A stretch of DNA of 15,186 nucleotides, taken from an uncultured Pseudomonadota bacterium. Lineage in GTDB: Bacteria > Pseudomonadota > Gammaproteobacteria > Burkholderiales > SG8-41. Shown piece by piece: positions 6,153-13,619 of the stretch; the first letter of the stretch is position 1; the number at the start of each line of letters is the position of its first letter. The stretch covers positions 1-15,186 of the forward strand of contig CAMPGR010000092.1 in assembly GCA_946885605.1 (NCBI GenBank), in the 5' to 3' direction. The notes below the pieces were generated by a model, which was not told where the DNA came from, made no database searches, and was given only the letters and a program-made list of their open reading frames with translations. A program made the translations under genes and the position numbers.

Positions 6153-6179
6153 ACGCGGACCTGACACCCGTACAACGCG

Positions 6180-7202
6180 TCACTGCGAACGGCGCTGACA
6201 CAGCGCGAACGCTTCGGCCAGCAGCTCGTAGGATTTGAGCCGGGTGCCGTAGTCGCCGGTGATCGTTATGGCCATCAGCTCTTCGGCCTCGAAGCTTTGT
6301 GCGAGCTCGAGGAGCTGCTCGCGCACCACAACCGGCGTGCCGGCGACAATGCGGCGCCGATGAAAGGCGATGCGCCCCCGGTCGGTCTCGGTATAGGGAT
6401 AGTTGGCCGCTTCCTCATGGTTGGGGACGGGCCGGTTGATGCCATAGTCCATGTTGAGGCGGCGTAGATTGACGCTTGCCGTGAGGCGTTCCGCTTCCTC
6501 GCCCGTTTCCGCGCAGATCACGAAAACGCACACCAGCGCGTGGGGTTCGGGGTCGCGCCCGGACGGCTGATACCGGCGGCGATAATCGCGCATGACCGCA
6601 TCGCCCCCCTCCGCGCTGATGAAGTGCGCAAAGGCGAATCGCAGACCCAGTTGCGCGGCCAGCGCGCCGCTGTAATCCGAAGAGCCGAGCAGCCATACCT
6701 CCGGCGCGCCCGGTCCTGCCGGCATTGCCTTCACGCCTGCAAACGGGTGATCCGGCGGCAGAGTATCGTCCAGGTATGCAACCAGGTATTGCACCTGCTC
6801 TGGAAAATTCTCGGCACCGGGGTAGCGGCCCTCGCCCATCGCGAGTGCAGTCATGCGATCGCCGCCGGGCGCGCGGCCGATGCCGAGATCGATGCGTCCG
6901 GGGTACAGCGCCTCCAGCATCCGGAACTGCTCCGCAACCTTGAACGGGCTGTAATAGGGCAGCAGCACTCCGCCGGTGCCGACCCGGATCGTGGAGGTTG
7001 CAGCGGCGACGCGCGTTGCGAGTATCTCCGGGCAGGGATCGGCAAGCGCAGCGATCGAATGATGCTCCGCGAGCCAGTAGCGGGAGTAGCCCAGTTGCTC
7101 GGCCGCCTGCGCGAGCCGTATCGTTTCGTGTACCGCCTGTGCCGGCGTGTGGCCGCTGATGATGGGCGACTGATCGAGTATGCCAAGCCTGATGCCGCTC
7201 AT
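6180..7202 (-). CDS. LLM class (luciferase-like) flavin-dependent oxidoreductase
   Basis: A 340-residue cytoplasmic TIM-barrel enzyme of the bacterial luciferase-like superfamily, expected to use FMN and oxygen or reduced flavin; the substrate is unknown. It belongs with the YhbW/MsnO8-like group: the N-terminus IRLGILDQSPIISGHTPAQA (4-23), the RYWLAEHHSI block (41-50), RVGTGGVLLPYYSPFKVAEQ (73-92) and the RIDLGIGRAPGGD block (103-115) are characteristic. YhbW-type proteins are widespread and poorly assigned. The length is normal and the frame intact. Its start lies 16 bases after the deacetylase stop on the same strand, so the two are probably one transcript. Confidence 0.93.
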   Translation of the reverse strand: MSGIRLGILDQSPIISGHTPAQAVHETIRLAQAAEQLGYSRYWLAEHHSIAALADPCPEILATRVAAATSTIRVGTGGVLLPYYSPFKVAEQFRMLEALYPGRIDLGIGRAPGGDRMTALAMGEGRYPGAENFPEQVQYLVAYLDDTLPPDHPFAGVKAMPAGPGAPEVWLLGSSDYSGALAAQLGLRFAFAHFISAEGGDAVMRDYRRRYQPSGRDPEPHALVCVFVICAETGEEAERLTASVNLRRLNMDYGINRPVPNHEEAANYPYTETDRGRIAFHRRRIVAGTPVVVREQLLELAQSFEAEELMAITITGDYGTRLKSYELLAEAFALCQRRSQ

Positions 7203-7218
7203 GAATGCATCCGTGGTC

Positions 7219-8175
7219 TCAGCGCTCCGAGCCGCGGATGAATTCGTTCAGCACCGCGCACCACGCCGCCGCCAGATTTCCGCGGTGATAGCCGCCGCCC
7301 CCGAATCCCATGATGCGCCCGCCTGCGAATTCATTCGCGAGCGCGCACAGGTTGCGCGCCGCATGCGCGTGTGCGGCGGGCGTGTATTGCAGGTGCGCGA
7401 GCGGGTCGCCAGCGAGGCTGTCGGCGCCACACTGCATGACGATGAACTCGGGCTTGAGTCTCCGCACATGATCGACGACGCGCTCCCATGCGCGCATGAA
7501 CTCCTTGTCGCCCCATCCCGGCTGCATCGGAATGTTGAGCTTGAGCCCCTCGGCTTCGCCCTGCCCGCGCTCGAAATCGTGCCCGGTGCCGGGATAGAGA
7601 AAATTGCCGTCCTCGTGTATGTCGGCGTAGATGAGCGTGGGGTCGCTCTCGTACGGATAATAAAGCCCGTCGCCGTGATGCACGTCGATATCGACGTAGG
7701 CGATGCGCGTGAGGCCATAGCGGCTGCGCAGCGTATCGATCACGACGCCACAGTCGTTGAACACGCAGAAACCCGCCGCGCTCGAACGCCGCGCGTGGTG
7801 AAGGCCTCCGATCGGCTGGAACGTGCGCAAAGACTCGCCGTTCATCACGCGCTCGAGCCCTTCGAGCGCTGCGCCGACGACCGCGGAGGACGCGTCGAAG
7901 ACACCGAGATATGCCGGCGTGTCGCCATAGTCGATCGAGCCGTAGCCCAGTCGGGAAAGCCGCTCGACCCGTTCGATGTGCTCGCTCACGTGAAAGCGCC
8001 CGATTTCCTCGCGCTCGGCGGGACGCGAGTCGCGAAGCGCGACCCGCTTGTCGAGACCCTGCTTCACCGCCTCCTTCCAGAAGGCGTCCTGCCGGTCCGG
8101 TCCGAAGGGATGACCATTCGGAAATCCATACTTGCCGAGCGCCTCGCTCACGTATAACGAGACTTCGCTGCTCAT
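7219..8175 (-). CDS. Histone deacetylase family (AcuC-like) hydrolase
   Basis: A 318-residue zinc-dependent amidohydrolase of the arginase/deacetylase fold. Bacterial members deacetylate acetyl-CoA synthetase (AcuC) or acetylpolyamines and related small amides. The catalytic set is complete: the His pair GGLHHARR (His126, His127), zinc ligands Asp164 and His166 in VDIDVHHGDG, Asp252 in QCGADSLAGD, and Tyr296 in GFGGGGYHRGN. The substrate cannot be read from sequence; FCVFND (137-141 region) and the overall layout favour an AcuC-like rather than an HDAH/class II type. The ATG at 8175 has GAGGAG six bases upstream; the frame continues open to 8313 but without support. It lies 73 bases after the radical SAM gene and 16 bases before the LLM gene. 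Confidence 0.93.
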   Translation of the reverse strand: MSSEVSLYVSEALGKYGFPNGHPFGPDRQDAFWKEAVKQGLDKRVALRDSRPAEREEIGRFHVSEHIERVERLSRLGYGSIDYGDTPAYLGVFDASSAVVGAALEGLERVMNGESLRTFQPIGGLHHARRSSAAGFCVFNDCGVVIDTLRSRYGLTRIAYVDIDVHHGDGLYYPYESDPTLIYADIHEDGNFLYPGTGHDFERGQGEAEGLKLNIPMQPGWGDKEFMRAWERVVDHVRRLKPEFIVMQCGADSLAGDPLAHLQYTPAAHAHAARNLCALANEFAGGRIMGFGGGGYHRGNLAAAWCAVLNEFIRGSER

Positions 8176-8248
8176 GAGCTGCTCCTCGTTGCTGCGACTT
8201 GCCCGATGCCGAACCGTTCCTGACGCCGGGACGGTAAGAGAGCGGTCG

Positions 8249-9346
8249 TCAAAAGAGTTCCCTCTGGCGTCCGCGATCGGGCGGCGCGAACTTCGCCGTG
8301 TCGAGTGTGACATAGCGGCTGCCGCTGTTGAAGCCCAGGCGCCGGCACACGACCTCGAAACGACGCGCGAGGAGCATCGCCAGCTCGCCGCTGCCGCGCA
8401 TCCGGCTTCCGAAATTCGGATCGTTGTCGCGGCCGCCGCGCATCTCGCGCACGCGGCTCATGACGTGTTGCGCCTTGAGCGGATAGTGCCGTTCCAGCCA
8501 GTCCTTGAAAATATCCTTGATCTCCCACGGCAGCCGCAGGAGCACGTATCCCGCCTGGCGGGCTCCGTGCGCCCACGCCGCTTCCAGCACGGCCTCGATC
8601 TGGCCATCGGTCAGGAATGGGATCACCGGCGCCACCAGCACGCCCACCGGGACGCCGGCATCGGTGAGCCGCCGCATCGCCTCGAGCCGCCGCGCCGGCG
8701 CGGGGCAGCGCGGTTCCAGCCGCCGGGCAATCTCGTGGTCGAGATTGTTGCACGAGATATAGACATTGACGAGCCGCTTGCGAGCCATCGGCGCGAGGAT
8801 GTCGAGGTCGCGCTCGATCATCGCGTTCTTGGTGACGATGCCCACCGGATGGTTGAACTCCGCGAGCACTTCCAGAACGCCGCGCGTGATCTTGTAGCGG
8901 CGCTCGATCGGCTGATACGGATCCGTGTTGGCGCCGAGCGAAATCACGTCGCACTTGTAACCCGGTCGTGAAAGCTCCGCGCGCAGCGCTTCGGTGGCGT
9001 TCACCTTCGCAAACAACCGCGTCTCGAAGTCGATGCCCGGAGAGAGATTGCGATAGGCGTGCGACGGGCGGGCGTAGCAATAGGAGCATCCATGCTCGCA
9101 TCCCTGATACGGATTGATGGACTGCGTGAAAGGGATATCTGGCGAGTCGTTCCGCGCGATGATGCTTTTCACGCGCTCTTCGGTGACCTGCGTCCTGAGC
9201 GAGGGAAGGTCTTCCTCCGATGACGTGTTCCAACCGTCGTCGAACGCTTCCCGCTCGACTTTCTCGAACCGGCCCTCGGGATTGATTCCCGCGCCGCGCC
9301 CTTTGCGGGGATCGGTATGTTTGCCGGAGACGGTCTTGAGCGGCAT
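8249..9346 (-). CDS. PA0069-type radical SAM protein (COG1533, SplB-like)
   Basis: A 365-residue radical S-adenosylmethionine protein. The iron-sulfur motif is GCEHGCSYCYARPSH with Cys83, Cys87 and Cys90 (CxxxCxxC); LGANTDPYQPIER (137-149) and VGILVAP-like strands follow in the partial TIM barrel. The chain is closest in appearance to the PA0069/Rv2578c family, grouped in COG1533 with spore photoproduct lyase; no reaction is established for this family as far as I know. Start choice: ATG at 9346 has no Shine-Dalgarno, but a promoter with a LexA-type box ends about 25 bases upstream, which rules out the TTG at 9406. It follows the thioesterase gene by 75 bases and precedes the deacetylase. Probable SOS control makes a role in DNA damage plausible, by inference. 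Confidence 0.92.
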   Translation of the reverse strand: MPLKTVSGKHTDPRKGRGAGINPEGRFEKVEREAFDDGWNTSSEEDLPSLRTQVTEERVKSIIARNDSPDIPFTQSINPYQGCEHGCSYCYARPSHAYRNLSPGIDFETRLFAKVNATEALRAELSRPGYKCDVISLGANTDPYQPIERRYKITRGVLEVLAEFNHPVGIVTKNAMIERDLDILAPMARKRLVNVYISCNNLDHEIARRLEPRCPAPARRLEAMRRLTDAGVPVGVLVAPVIPFLTDGQIEAVLEAAWAHGARQAGYVLLRLPWEIKDIFKDWLERHYPLKAQHVMSRVREMRGGRDNDPNFGSRMRGSGELAMLLARRFEVVCRRLGFNSGSRYVTLDTAKFAPPDRGRQRELF

Positions 9347-9370
9347 GCGGGGAAGTCGGCGGCGCGGAGG

Positions 9371-9386
9371 CTGTATATTTTTACAG
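9371..9386. promoter_or_regulatory. LexA-type SOS box
   Basis: CTGTATATTTTTACAG: perfect CTGT-N8-ACAG with an all-A/T centre, the core of the gamma/betaproteobacterial LexA operator. It is 24 bases before the radical SAM ATG and overlaps the -10 of that gene's putative promoter, the position expected for repression. It stands out as an AT-rich island in GC-rich surroundings. Confidence 0.75.
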
Positions 9387-9406
9387 GAACGGGCCCAGCG
9401 TGGCAA
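9378..9406 (-). promoter_or_regulatory. Putative promoter of the radical SAM gene
   Basis: On the minus strand TTGCCA (9401-9406, 5 of 6 to the -35 consensus) is followed after exactly 17 bases by TAAAAA (9378-9383, 4 of 6 to the -10). Start of transcription would be near 9371, giving a leader of about 25 bases. It overlaps the LexA-type box and lies wholly between the thioesterase stop and the radical SAM start. Confidence 0.55.
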
Positions 9407-9421
9407 CCGCCCGCAATACCC

Positions 9422-10354
9422 TCAAGCGGAGCGATGCGCGTGCGTGGTGACGACTTCGAGCACGCGGCGATTGTCCCTGCCGGTGATGTGCGTGCGCACG
9501 ACGGAAGTGAGCCGCCCGTGATGCACGATTCTCGATCTGACTTTCAGCGTGCGGCCTTCTCCAGGACTGATGTACCACGCCGACACGCCAGTGAGCGCCC
9601 ACGTGGACGGCAGCGCGGTGCATGCCGTCGTCGCTGCAAGCCCGAGCAGCACGCCGCCTTGCACGTGGCCTACGCGGTTCGCGATATGCGGCCCGTTCTT
9701 CACCGTGCACGACGCACCGCCCTCGAGATGATGCGGCTCGTAGCCCCAGAAGCGGCGTATGAAGGACCCGCCATGCGCTTCCACTTGAGCGAGCGCGTCC
9801 TCTGCAAGCTCGATGATTTTTGATTCCTCGCGCGTGAGCCGGCTTTCAATGAGGGCGGGCGCAGGATCGTCGCGGCGGCGCTGCGGCATGGGATGCAGCG
9901 CGACGCCTTTTGGCGGCTTCAAGACCATGAACGAGGCGCTCCCGACGCACATCTGCTCACCGTCCGCAGCGATTCCGACGCGGCTTAATCCCTGCTGGCC
10001 TGCAGCGCCCTGGAAAAAACTTTCGAAGGCGCTCACCGCCTCCAGCCGGCCGCGCCTGGGCGTGCCCGTAAAGTTGAGGTTCATGGAAACCGTGGCAAGC
10101 CGCGTCTCCGGCGTCACCGCCGCGCGAACGACTGCGGCCAGGGCGAGGTCCGCGAACACCGCAAAGGCGCCAAGGTTCATCTGTCCGTCGGTCTCGGCGT
10201 TGTGCGGCGAGGTGTTCATCGAGAGGCGCGCGTCGCGCGCCGCGATGTGATCGAACGAGATATCGAGGAAATTGCCGACGAAGTGGTAACCGGGTTCGCG
10301 ATTGAGCGTAATGCCGCGCAGGACCTGTTCGCGGAGCGAGTGGGTGTCTGTCAC
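9422..10354 (-). CDS. Double-hotdog thioesterase-like protein (PaaI type)
   Basis: A 310-residue protein made of two fused hotdog domains, resembling PaaI/acyl-CoA thioesterases. Domain 1 (about 40-146) has SPHNAETDGQMNLGAFAVFADLALAAV (49-75) with His51-Asn52 and Asp69 in the usual active-site positions. Domain 2 (about 195-307) has NRVGHVQGGVLLGLAATTA (226-244), where the expected Asp of the HGGxxxxLxD pattern is Ala241, so it may be structural only. A hydrolase acting on an acyl-CoA thioester is likely; the acyl chain is unknown. The start is GTG at 10354 with only a weak AAGAA upstream. It is divergent from the dehydrogenase-like gene and first of six minus-strand genes. Confidence 0.78.
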   Translation of the reverse strand: MTDTHSLREQVLRGITLNREPGYHFVGNFLDISFDHIAARDARLSMNTSPHNAETDGQMNLGAFAVFADLALAAVVRAAVTPETRLATVSMNLNFTGTPRRGRLEAVSAFESFFQGAAGQQGLSRVGIAADGEQMCVGSASFMVLKPPKGVALHPMPQRRRDDPAPALIESRLTREESKIIELAEDALAQVEAHGGSFIRRFWGYEPHHLEGGASCTVKNGPHIANRVGHVQGGVLLGLAATTACTALPSTWALTGVSAWYISPGEGRTLKVRSRIVHHGRLTSVVRTHITGRDNRRVLEVVTTHAHRSA

Positions 10355-10382
10355 TTACGTTTTCTTGTTTGAATTTTTCCGG

Positions 10383-10388
10383 ATTCTA
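10383..10388 (-). promoter_or_regulatory. Possible -10 of the thioesterase gene
   Basis: TAGAAT on the minus strand (5 of 6 to TATAAT), about 28 bases before the GTG start, with no good -35 at 16-18 bases. It sits in the 126-base divergent gap and is offered only as the best candidate. Confidence 0.3.
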
Positions 10389-10453
10389 ACCCGGCGCCTG
10401 TGCGGGAACGAAATCGAACGAGCCTCGCGGCAAGTGGATGCGGCAGGAGCGGG

Positions 10454-10459
10454 TATACT
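10454..10459 (+). promoter_or_regulatory. Possible -10 of the dehydrogenase-like gene
   Basis: TATACT (5 of 6 to TATAAT), 21 bases before the GTG start at 10481, with no convincing -35 upstream. A leader of about 15 bases would still include the GGAGG ribosome binding site. Confidence 0.35.
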
Positions 10460-10480
10460 CGGACGCCGGAGGATCATACC

Positions 10481-11359
10481 GTGACACAGATCGGAATAAT
10501 CGGCTGCGGACTGATGGGTACCGCATGCGCACAGCGACTCAGAGAGGCGAACTTCGAAGTGCACGCCTACGACGTAGATCGCGCGAAGCTGGATGCCATC
10601 GCGAAAACCGGCGTGCGGGCTTCGCCAGCGCTGTCGCAACTCGTGCGCGCGTGCAAGACGGTCATCGTCGCAGTGTTCAATACTGAACAGGCGGAACAAG
10701 TCGTCGCGGGAGCCGGCGGCGTGGTGGATAGCGCAGCGGAAGGCGACTCGCGCACGGTGATCTGCGTCAGCACCTGCGATCCCGACCGGCTTGCGGCGCT
10801 CGCAGCGCGCGTGGCGTCCCGCGTTCACCTGCTCGAAGTTCCGATCTCGGGGACGAGCCGGCAAGTGAGCGTAGGCAACGGCGTCGGCCTGGTCGGAGGC
10901 GAACGCGCGGTGATGGATGAGGCGGTGGCCGTGCTCGATGCGATATGCCCGCGCCGCCACTACCTCGGCGGCGTGGGCAACGGCTCGCGCGCCAAGCTCG
11001 CCGTCAACTTGATCCTCGGGCTCAACCGCGCAGCGCTCGCCGAAGGGCTCGTCTTTGCGGAGCGCCTCGGGCTCGACCGCTCTGCATTTCTTGAAGTCGC
11101 GCGAGGCTCGGCGGCGTATTCGCAGGTAATGGACGTAAAGGGCGCGCTCATGGCGCGCCGAGACTACGCCAAGCCGCAGAGCCGCGTCGATCAGAGCCTG
11201 AAGGATTTTCGGCTCATGCTCGCGCAGGCGCAGACGCTCGGACAGGAACTTCCTTTCGCAAACCTCTACGCCCGCATGCTGGAAGACTGCGTGCAGCACG
11301 GCGAGGCGGAGTGGGACAACGCCGCGATCGCCGAGGCCATCGCGCGCCGCCACGCATAG
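10481..11359 (+). CDS. Beta-hydroxyacid dehydrogenase-like NAD(P) oxidoreductase
   Basis: A 292-residue member of the 3-hydroxyisobutyrate dehydrogenase superfamily, which oxidises beta-hydroxyacids or reduces the semialdehydes with NAD(P). The Rossmann motif is IGIIGCGLMGTACAQRL (4-20); Asp31 after the second strand (HAYDVD) suggests NAD preference. The catalytic lysine is Lys172 in GNGSRAKLAVNLILG, and KDFRLMLAQA (241-250) is the usual C-terminal block. The substrate loop reads EVPISGTSRQVSVGNG (119-134) instead of the common DAPVSGGxxGAxxG, so the substrate may differ from 3-hydroxyisobutyrate. The start is GTG with GGAGG eight bases upstream; the frame is open to 10400 but lacks support. 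It converges on the enolase-superfamily gene with 29 bases between. Confidence 0.88.
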   Translation: MTQIGIIGCGLMGTACAQRLREANFEVHAYDVDRAKLDAIAKTGVRASPALSQLVRACKTVIVAVFNTEQAEQVVAGAGGVVDSAAEGDSRTVICVSTCDPDRLAALAARVASRVHLLEVPISGTSRQVSVGNGVGLVGGERAVMDEAVAVLDAICPRRHYLGGVGNGSRAKLAVNLILGLNRAALAEGLVFAERLGLDRSAFLEVARGSAAYSQVMDVKGALMARRDYAKPQSRVDQSLKDFRLMLAQAQTLGQELPFANLYARMLEDCVQHGEAEWDNAAIAEAIARRHA

Positions 11360-11388
11360 CGCGCGGGTTGCGCGAACAGTGGCGCGGA

Positions 11389-12552
11389 TCACTTCACCCG
11401 CATGCGGTTCACACGCTCTTCACTGACCGCAACGCCCAGCCCCGGCCCACGCGGACGCTGCACGGTCCCCTTCACGATTCGAAGCGGCGCATCGGTCACG
11501 TCTTCCGCGAGGTAATGATTGGTGATGTTGAGGCCCCAGTCGAGATTCGGCGCGACGGCGCCCAGCTGCACGATCGCGGCCGCGGCGATGCTCGACTCGG
11601 CGACCTTGCCCGCAAGATTGATGCTGAGTCCCAGCGCCCCGCAGACTGACATGGCATGCACCGCCGCGCTCACTCCGCCCATCTTGATCGTCTTGATGTT
11701 CGCGCCCTGAATCGCCCCGCTCCGGTGGAGGGCGAGCAGGCTCGCCACGCTTCCGATCGACTCGTCGCCGTTGAGCGGGATGGGGCTCGCCCGTGCGAGC
11801 GCTGCCATGCCGTCCACGTCGTCGCTGTGCAGCGGCTGCTCCATGAACAACAGATTCGCCTCCACGGCCCGTTCCGCAAAGAGCCGCGCATCGGCGAATG
11901 TCATGCCCATGTTCGCATCCGCGCAAAGTGCAACGTCGTCGCCCAGCGCGCGGCGGATTTCCACCGCGGCGCGCGCCTCCTCGAGCGGCGGCTTGATGCC
12001 GATCTTCAGCTTGAAGAACGACCAGCCCTCGTCGAGCTTGCGCTTCGCTTCCGCGATATCGTCCTCGATCTTCGGATTTCCGAGGAGATACATCGGTTGC
12101 ATCGTCCCGCGCAGCGCACCTCCGAAGAGATCGGCGAGCGAGACATCGAGATGCCGGCCGACGAGATCGTTGATCGCCATATCGACCGCGCACTTCGCGC
12201 CGGTATTGTGCAGGAGCGCGCGCGCGCAGAGCTGGGCAAGCTCTGCGCGCCGCAGGGCGTCCTCGCCCTTGACGAGCGGGGCGAGGTAGTCGTTCACGGC
12301 CGCCACCATGCCGGGCAACACATCGCCTGACATGAGCGGCGCGGATGCCGCTTCGCCCCACCCCGTGAGCCCATTCTCCGCTTCGACGCGCACGATGAGG
12401 TTGAACGCGTCCTCGATGCGCTCGCCCGCCATCACGACCGGCTTGCTGAGGGGCAGCGCAACGGGAATTGCTTCGATGCGCCCGATCGTGAGCGGTGCGG
12501 AATCGTGTGCGTCGCGTAATTCCGGCGCGCTGCCGGTGAGGGGCTTGTTCAT
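11389..12552 (-). CDS. Mandelate racemase/muconate lactonizing enzyme family protein
   Basis: A 387-residue enolase-superfamily enzyme of the muconate-lactonizing type, which abstracts a proton alpha to a carboxylate with Mg-stabilised enolate. Catalytic features: KxK in FFKLKIG (Lys181, Lys183), metal ligands Asp212 (CADANMG), Glu238 (FMEQPL) and Asp263 (NGDES), and Lys287 in NIKTIKMGG on the opposite face; ESSIAAAA (319-326) is the last barrel block. The two-sided Lys arrangement is that of cycloisomerases, o-succinylbenzoate synthases and dipeptide epimerases; sequence does not separate these for me. No aromatic degradation or menaquinone genes are adjacent. The ATG at 12552 has GGAGAG five bases upstream. 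It lies 30 bases after the DUF2520 gene, so the pair may be one transcript. Confidence 0.92.
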   Translation of the reverse strand: MNKPLTGSAPELRDAHDSAPLTIGRIEAIPVALPLSKPVVMAGERIEDAFNLIVRVEAENGLTGWGEAASAPLMSGDVLPGMVAAVNDYLAPLVKGEDALRRAELAQLCARALLHNTGAKCAVDMAINDLVGRHLDVSLADLFGGALRGTMQPMYLLGNPKIEDDIAEAKRKLDEGWSFFKLKIGIKPPLEEARAAVEIRRALGDDVALCADANMGMTFADARLFAERAVEANLLFMEQPLHSDDVDGMAALARASPIPLNGDESIGSVASLLALHRSGAIQGANIKTIKMGGVSAAVHAMSVCGALGLSINLAGKVAESSIAAAAIVQLGAVAPNLDWGLNITNHYLAEDVTDAPLRIVKGTVQRPRGPGLGVAVSEERVNRMRVK

Positions 12553-12582
12553 AGGCTCTCCAATGTGAATTCGTGGGGAATT

Positions 12583-13512
12583 CTAAACGCCGGAACCGCC
12601 GCGCGGTGCCGGCGAAGCGCTCGCCAGCAGTCCCTGTATCGCCTCGAGCGCCGAAGCTCCCGCCTCGCCCTTCTCGCGTGCAAGCTCTACCGCGATCGCG
12701 GCAAGTTGGCGATACACCGCCGCCATGCGGGCGTCGGTCTTTTCCAGTGCGGCGAGCTGCCGCGCGACCAATGTGCTGTCGCCGCGCGCAATGGGGCCGG
12801 TCAGCGCCGTCGTGGTGCCGAGGCCCGAAATATTCCCGATGGTCTCGCGTGCGAGCGGCTCGACCATGGCGCGCGCATCTTCGGCTGATATTCCGGCAAG
12901 CGCGTAGCAGCGCAGCGCCGCCTCCATGAGCGCAACGAGATAATTACTTGCGAACACGTTGCCGGCGTGGTAGAGAAGCTTCGATCCCGGCTCGATTCGC
13001 CTCACCCGTGCGCCGATACGGGCGAACGCGGGCTCGAGCGCCGCGAGCGCCAGCGTATCGCCTTCCGCCGCACACCACGTCCCGGCAAAACTCTCCACGG
13101 CAGCCGCCGGATCTGCGAAGCTCTTCACGGGATGTACGCTTGCCAGATGCGCGCCGCACCCGGATGCCGGATGCAATTCCGCTGAACACAACGCTCCGCT
13201 GCAGTGGAATACGATGTCGCCAGCGCGCAGCCCCCCGCGTTCAGCGAGCGCCGCGGCGCTCGCTGCAATCCTGTCATCCGGAGTGGCGACGAGCCAAACC
13301 TCCGCAGGGTGCATGTCCGCGACAGCAGCCACCGAAGTACCGGCGCCTATGAACGCCACGGCGGTGCGCCCGCTATCCGGCGTGCGAGACAGCACGTCCT
13401 GGATGGCGAAGACCCCGGCGCGATGCCAGAGCGTGGCGAGGGTGCGCCCCACCCTGCCGGGGCCGATGATATTGAGCGATCGCGGCAATTGAGATCGATA
13501 TGAGGGAGGCAA
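12583..13512 (-). CDS. Rossmann-like plus DUF2520 domain protein
   Basis: A 309-residue protein with an N-terminal Rossmann-like NAD(P)-binding domain and a helical DUF2520 domain. The nucleotide loop is LNIIGPGRVGRTLATLW (13-29); EVWLVATPDDRI (71-82), VFHCSGAL (101-108) and ASVHPVKSF (124-132) follow, and KLLYHAGNVFASNYLVAL (178-195) opens the DUF2520 domain with the conserved His182. The layout is that of pyrroline-5-carboxylate reductase or ketopantoate-reductase relatives, but no substrate is known to me. No ATG is available: the start is TTG at 13512 or TTG at 13488 (which gives the shorter MPRSLNIIG typical of relatives); neither has a Shine-Dalgarno. It is divergent from the phosphatase gene. 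Confidence 0.85.
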   Translation of the reverse strand: MPPSYRSQLPRSLNIIGPGRVGRTLATLWHRAGVFAIQDVLSRTPDSGRTAVAFIGAGTSVAAVADMHPAEVWLVATPDDRIAASAAALAERGGLRAGDIVFHCSGALCSAELHPASGCGAHLASVHPVKSFADPAAAVESFAGTWCAAEGDTLALAALEPAFARIGARVRRIEPGSKLLYHAGNVFASNYLVALMEAALRCYALAGISAEDARAMVEPLARETIGNISGLGTTTALTGPIARGDSTLVARQLAALEKTDARMAAVYRQLAAIAVELAREKGEAGASALEAIQGLLASASPAPRGGSGV

Positions 13513-13546
13513 CTGTGAAAGTATAGAGGATGTACACGCAGGCGCC

Positions 13547-13564
13547 GTGTCAGCGAATCGTCAT
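13547..13564 (+). promoter_or_regulatory. Weak PHO-box-like direct repeat
   Basis: Two imperfect copies of CTGTCAT (GTGTCAG and TCGTCAT, each 5 of 7) spaced exactly 11 bases apart, the geometry of PhoB sites, 56 bases before the PhoD-like start. The centre (CGAA) is not the usual A/T run. Suggestive only. Confidence 0.25.
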
Positions 13565-13576
13565 CGCGCCGCGTTA

Positions 13577-13612
13577 TATACGGACACTCCTGCTTATACG
13601 GACACTCCTGCT
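13577..13612 (+). repeat. 18-bp perfect tandem duplication before phoD
   Basis: TATACGGACACTCCTGCT occurs twice in immediate succession (13577-13594 and 13595-13612) with no mismatch, ending eight bases before the ATG at 13620. It falls in the promoter/leader of the phosphatase gene. Because the unit is 18 bp it does not shift a frame, but copy changes would alter spacing of any upstream promoter element. Confidence 0.95.
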
Positions 13613-13619
13613 CAATACC

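Noticed and set aside
6149..6170. PHO-box-like match upstream of psiF
   Set aside because: One half-site resembles CTGTCAT but the 11-base partner matches only 3 of 7 positions.
8172..9233. 353-codon minus-strand frame inside the radical SAM gene
   Set aside because: Out-of-frame shadow of a gene with an intact CxxxCxxC motif.
10355..11392. 345-codon minus-strand frame opposite the dehydrogenase-like gene
   Set aside because: Antisense shadow; the plus-strand frame has the Rossmann motif, catalytic lysine and GGAGG.
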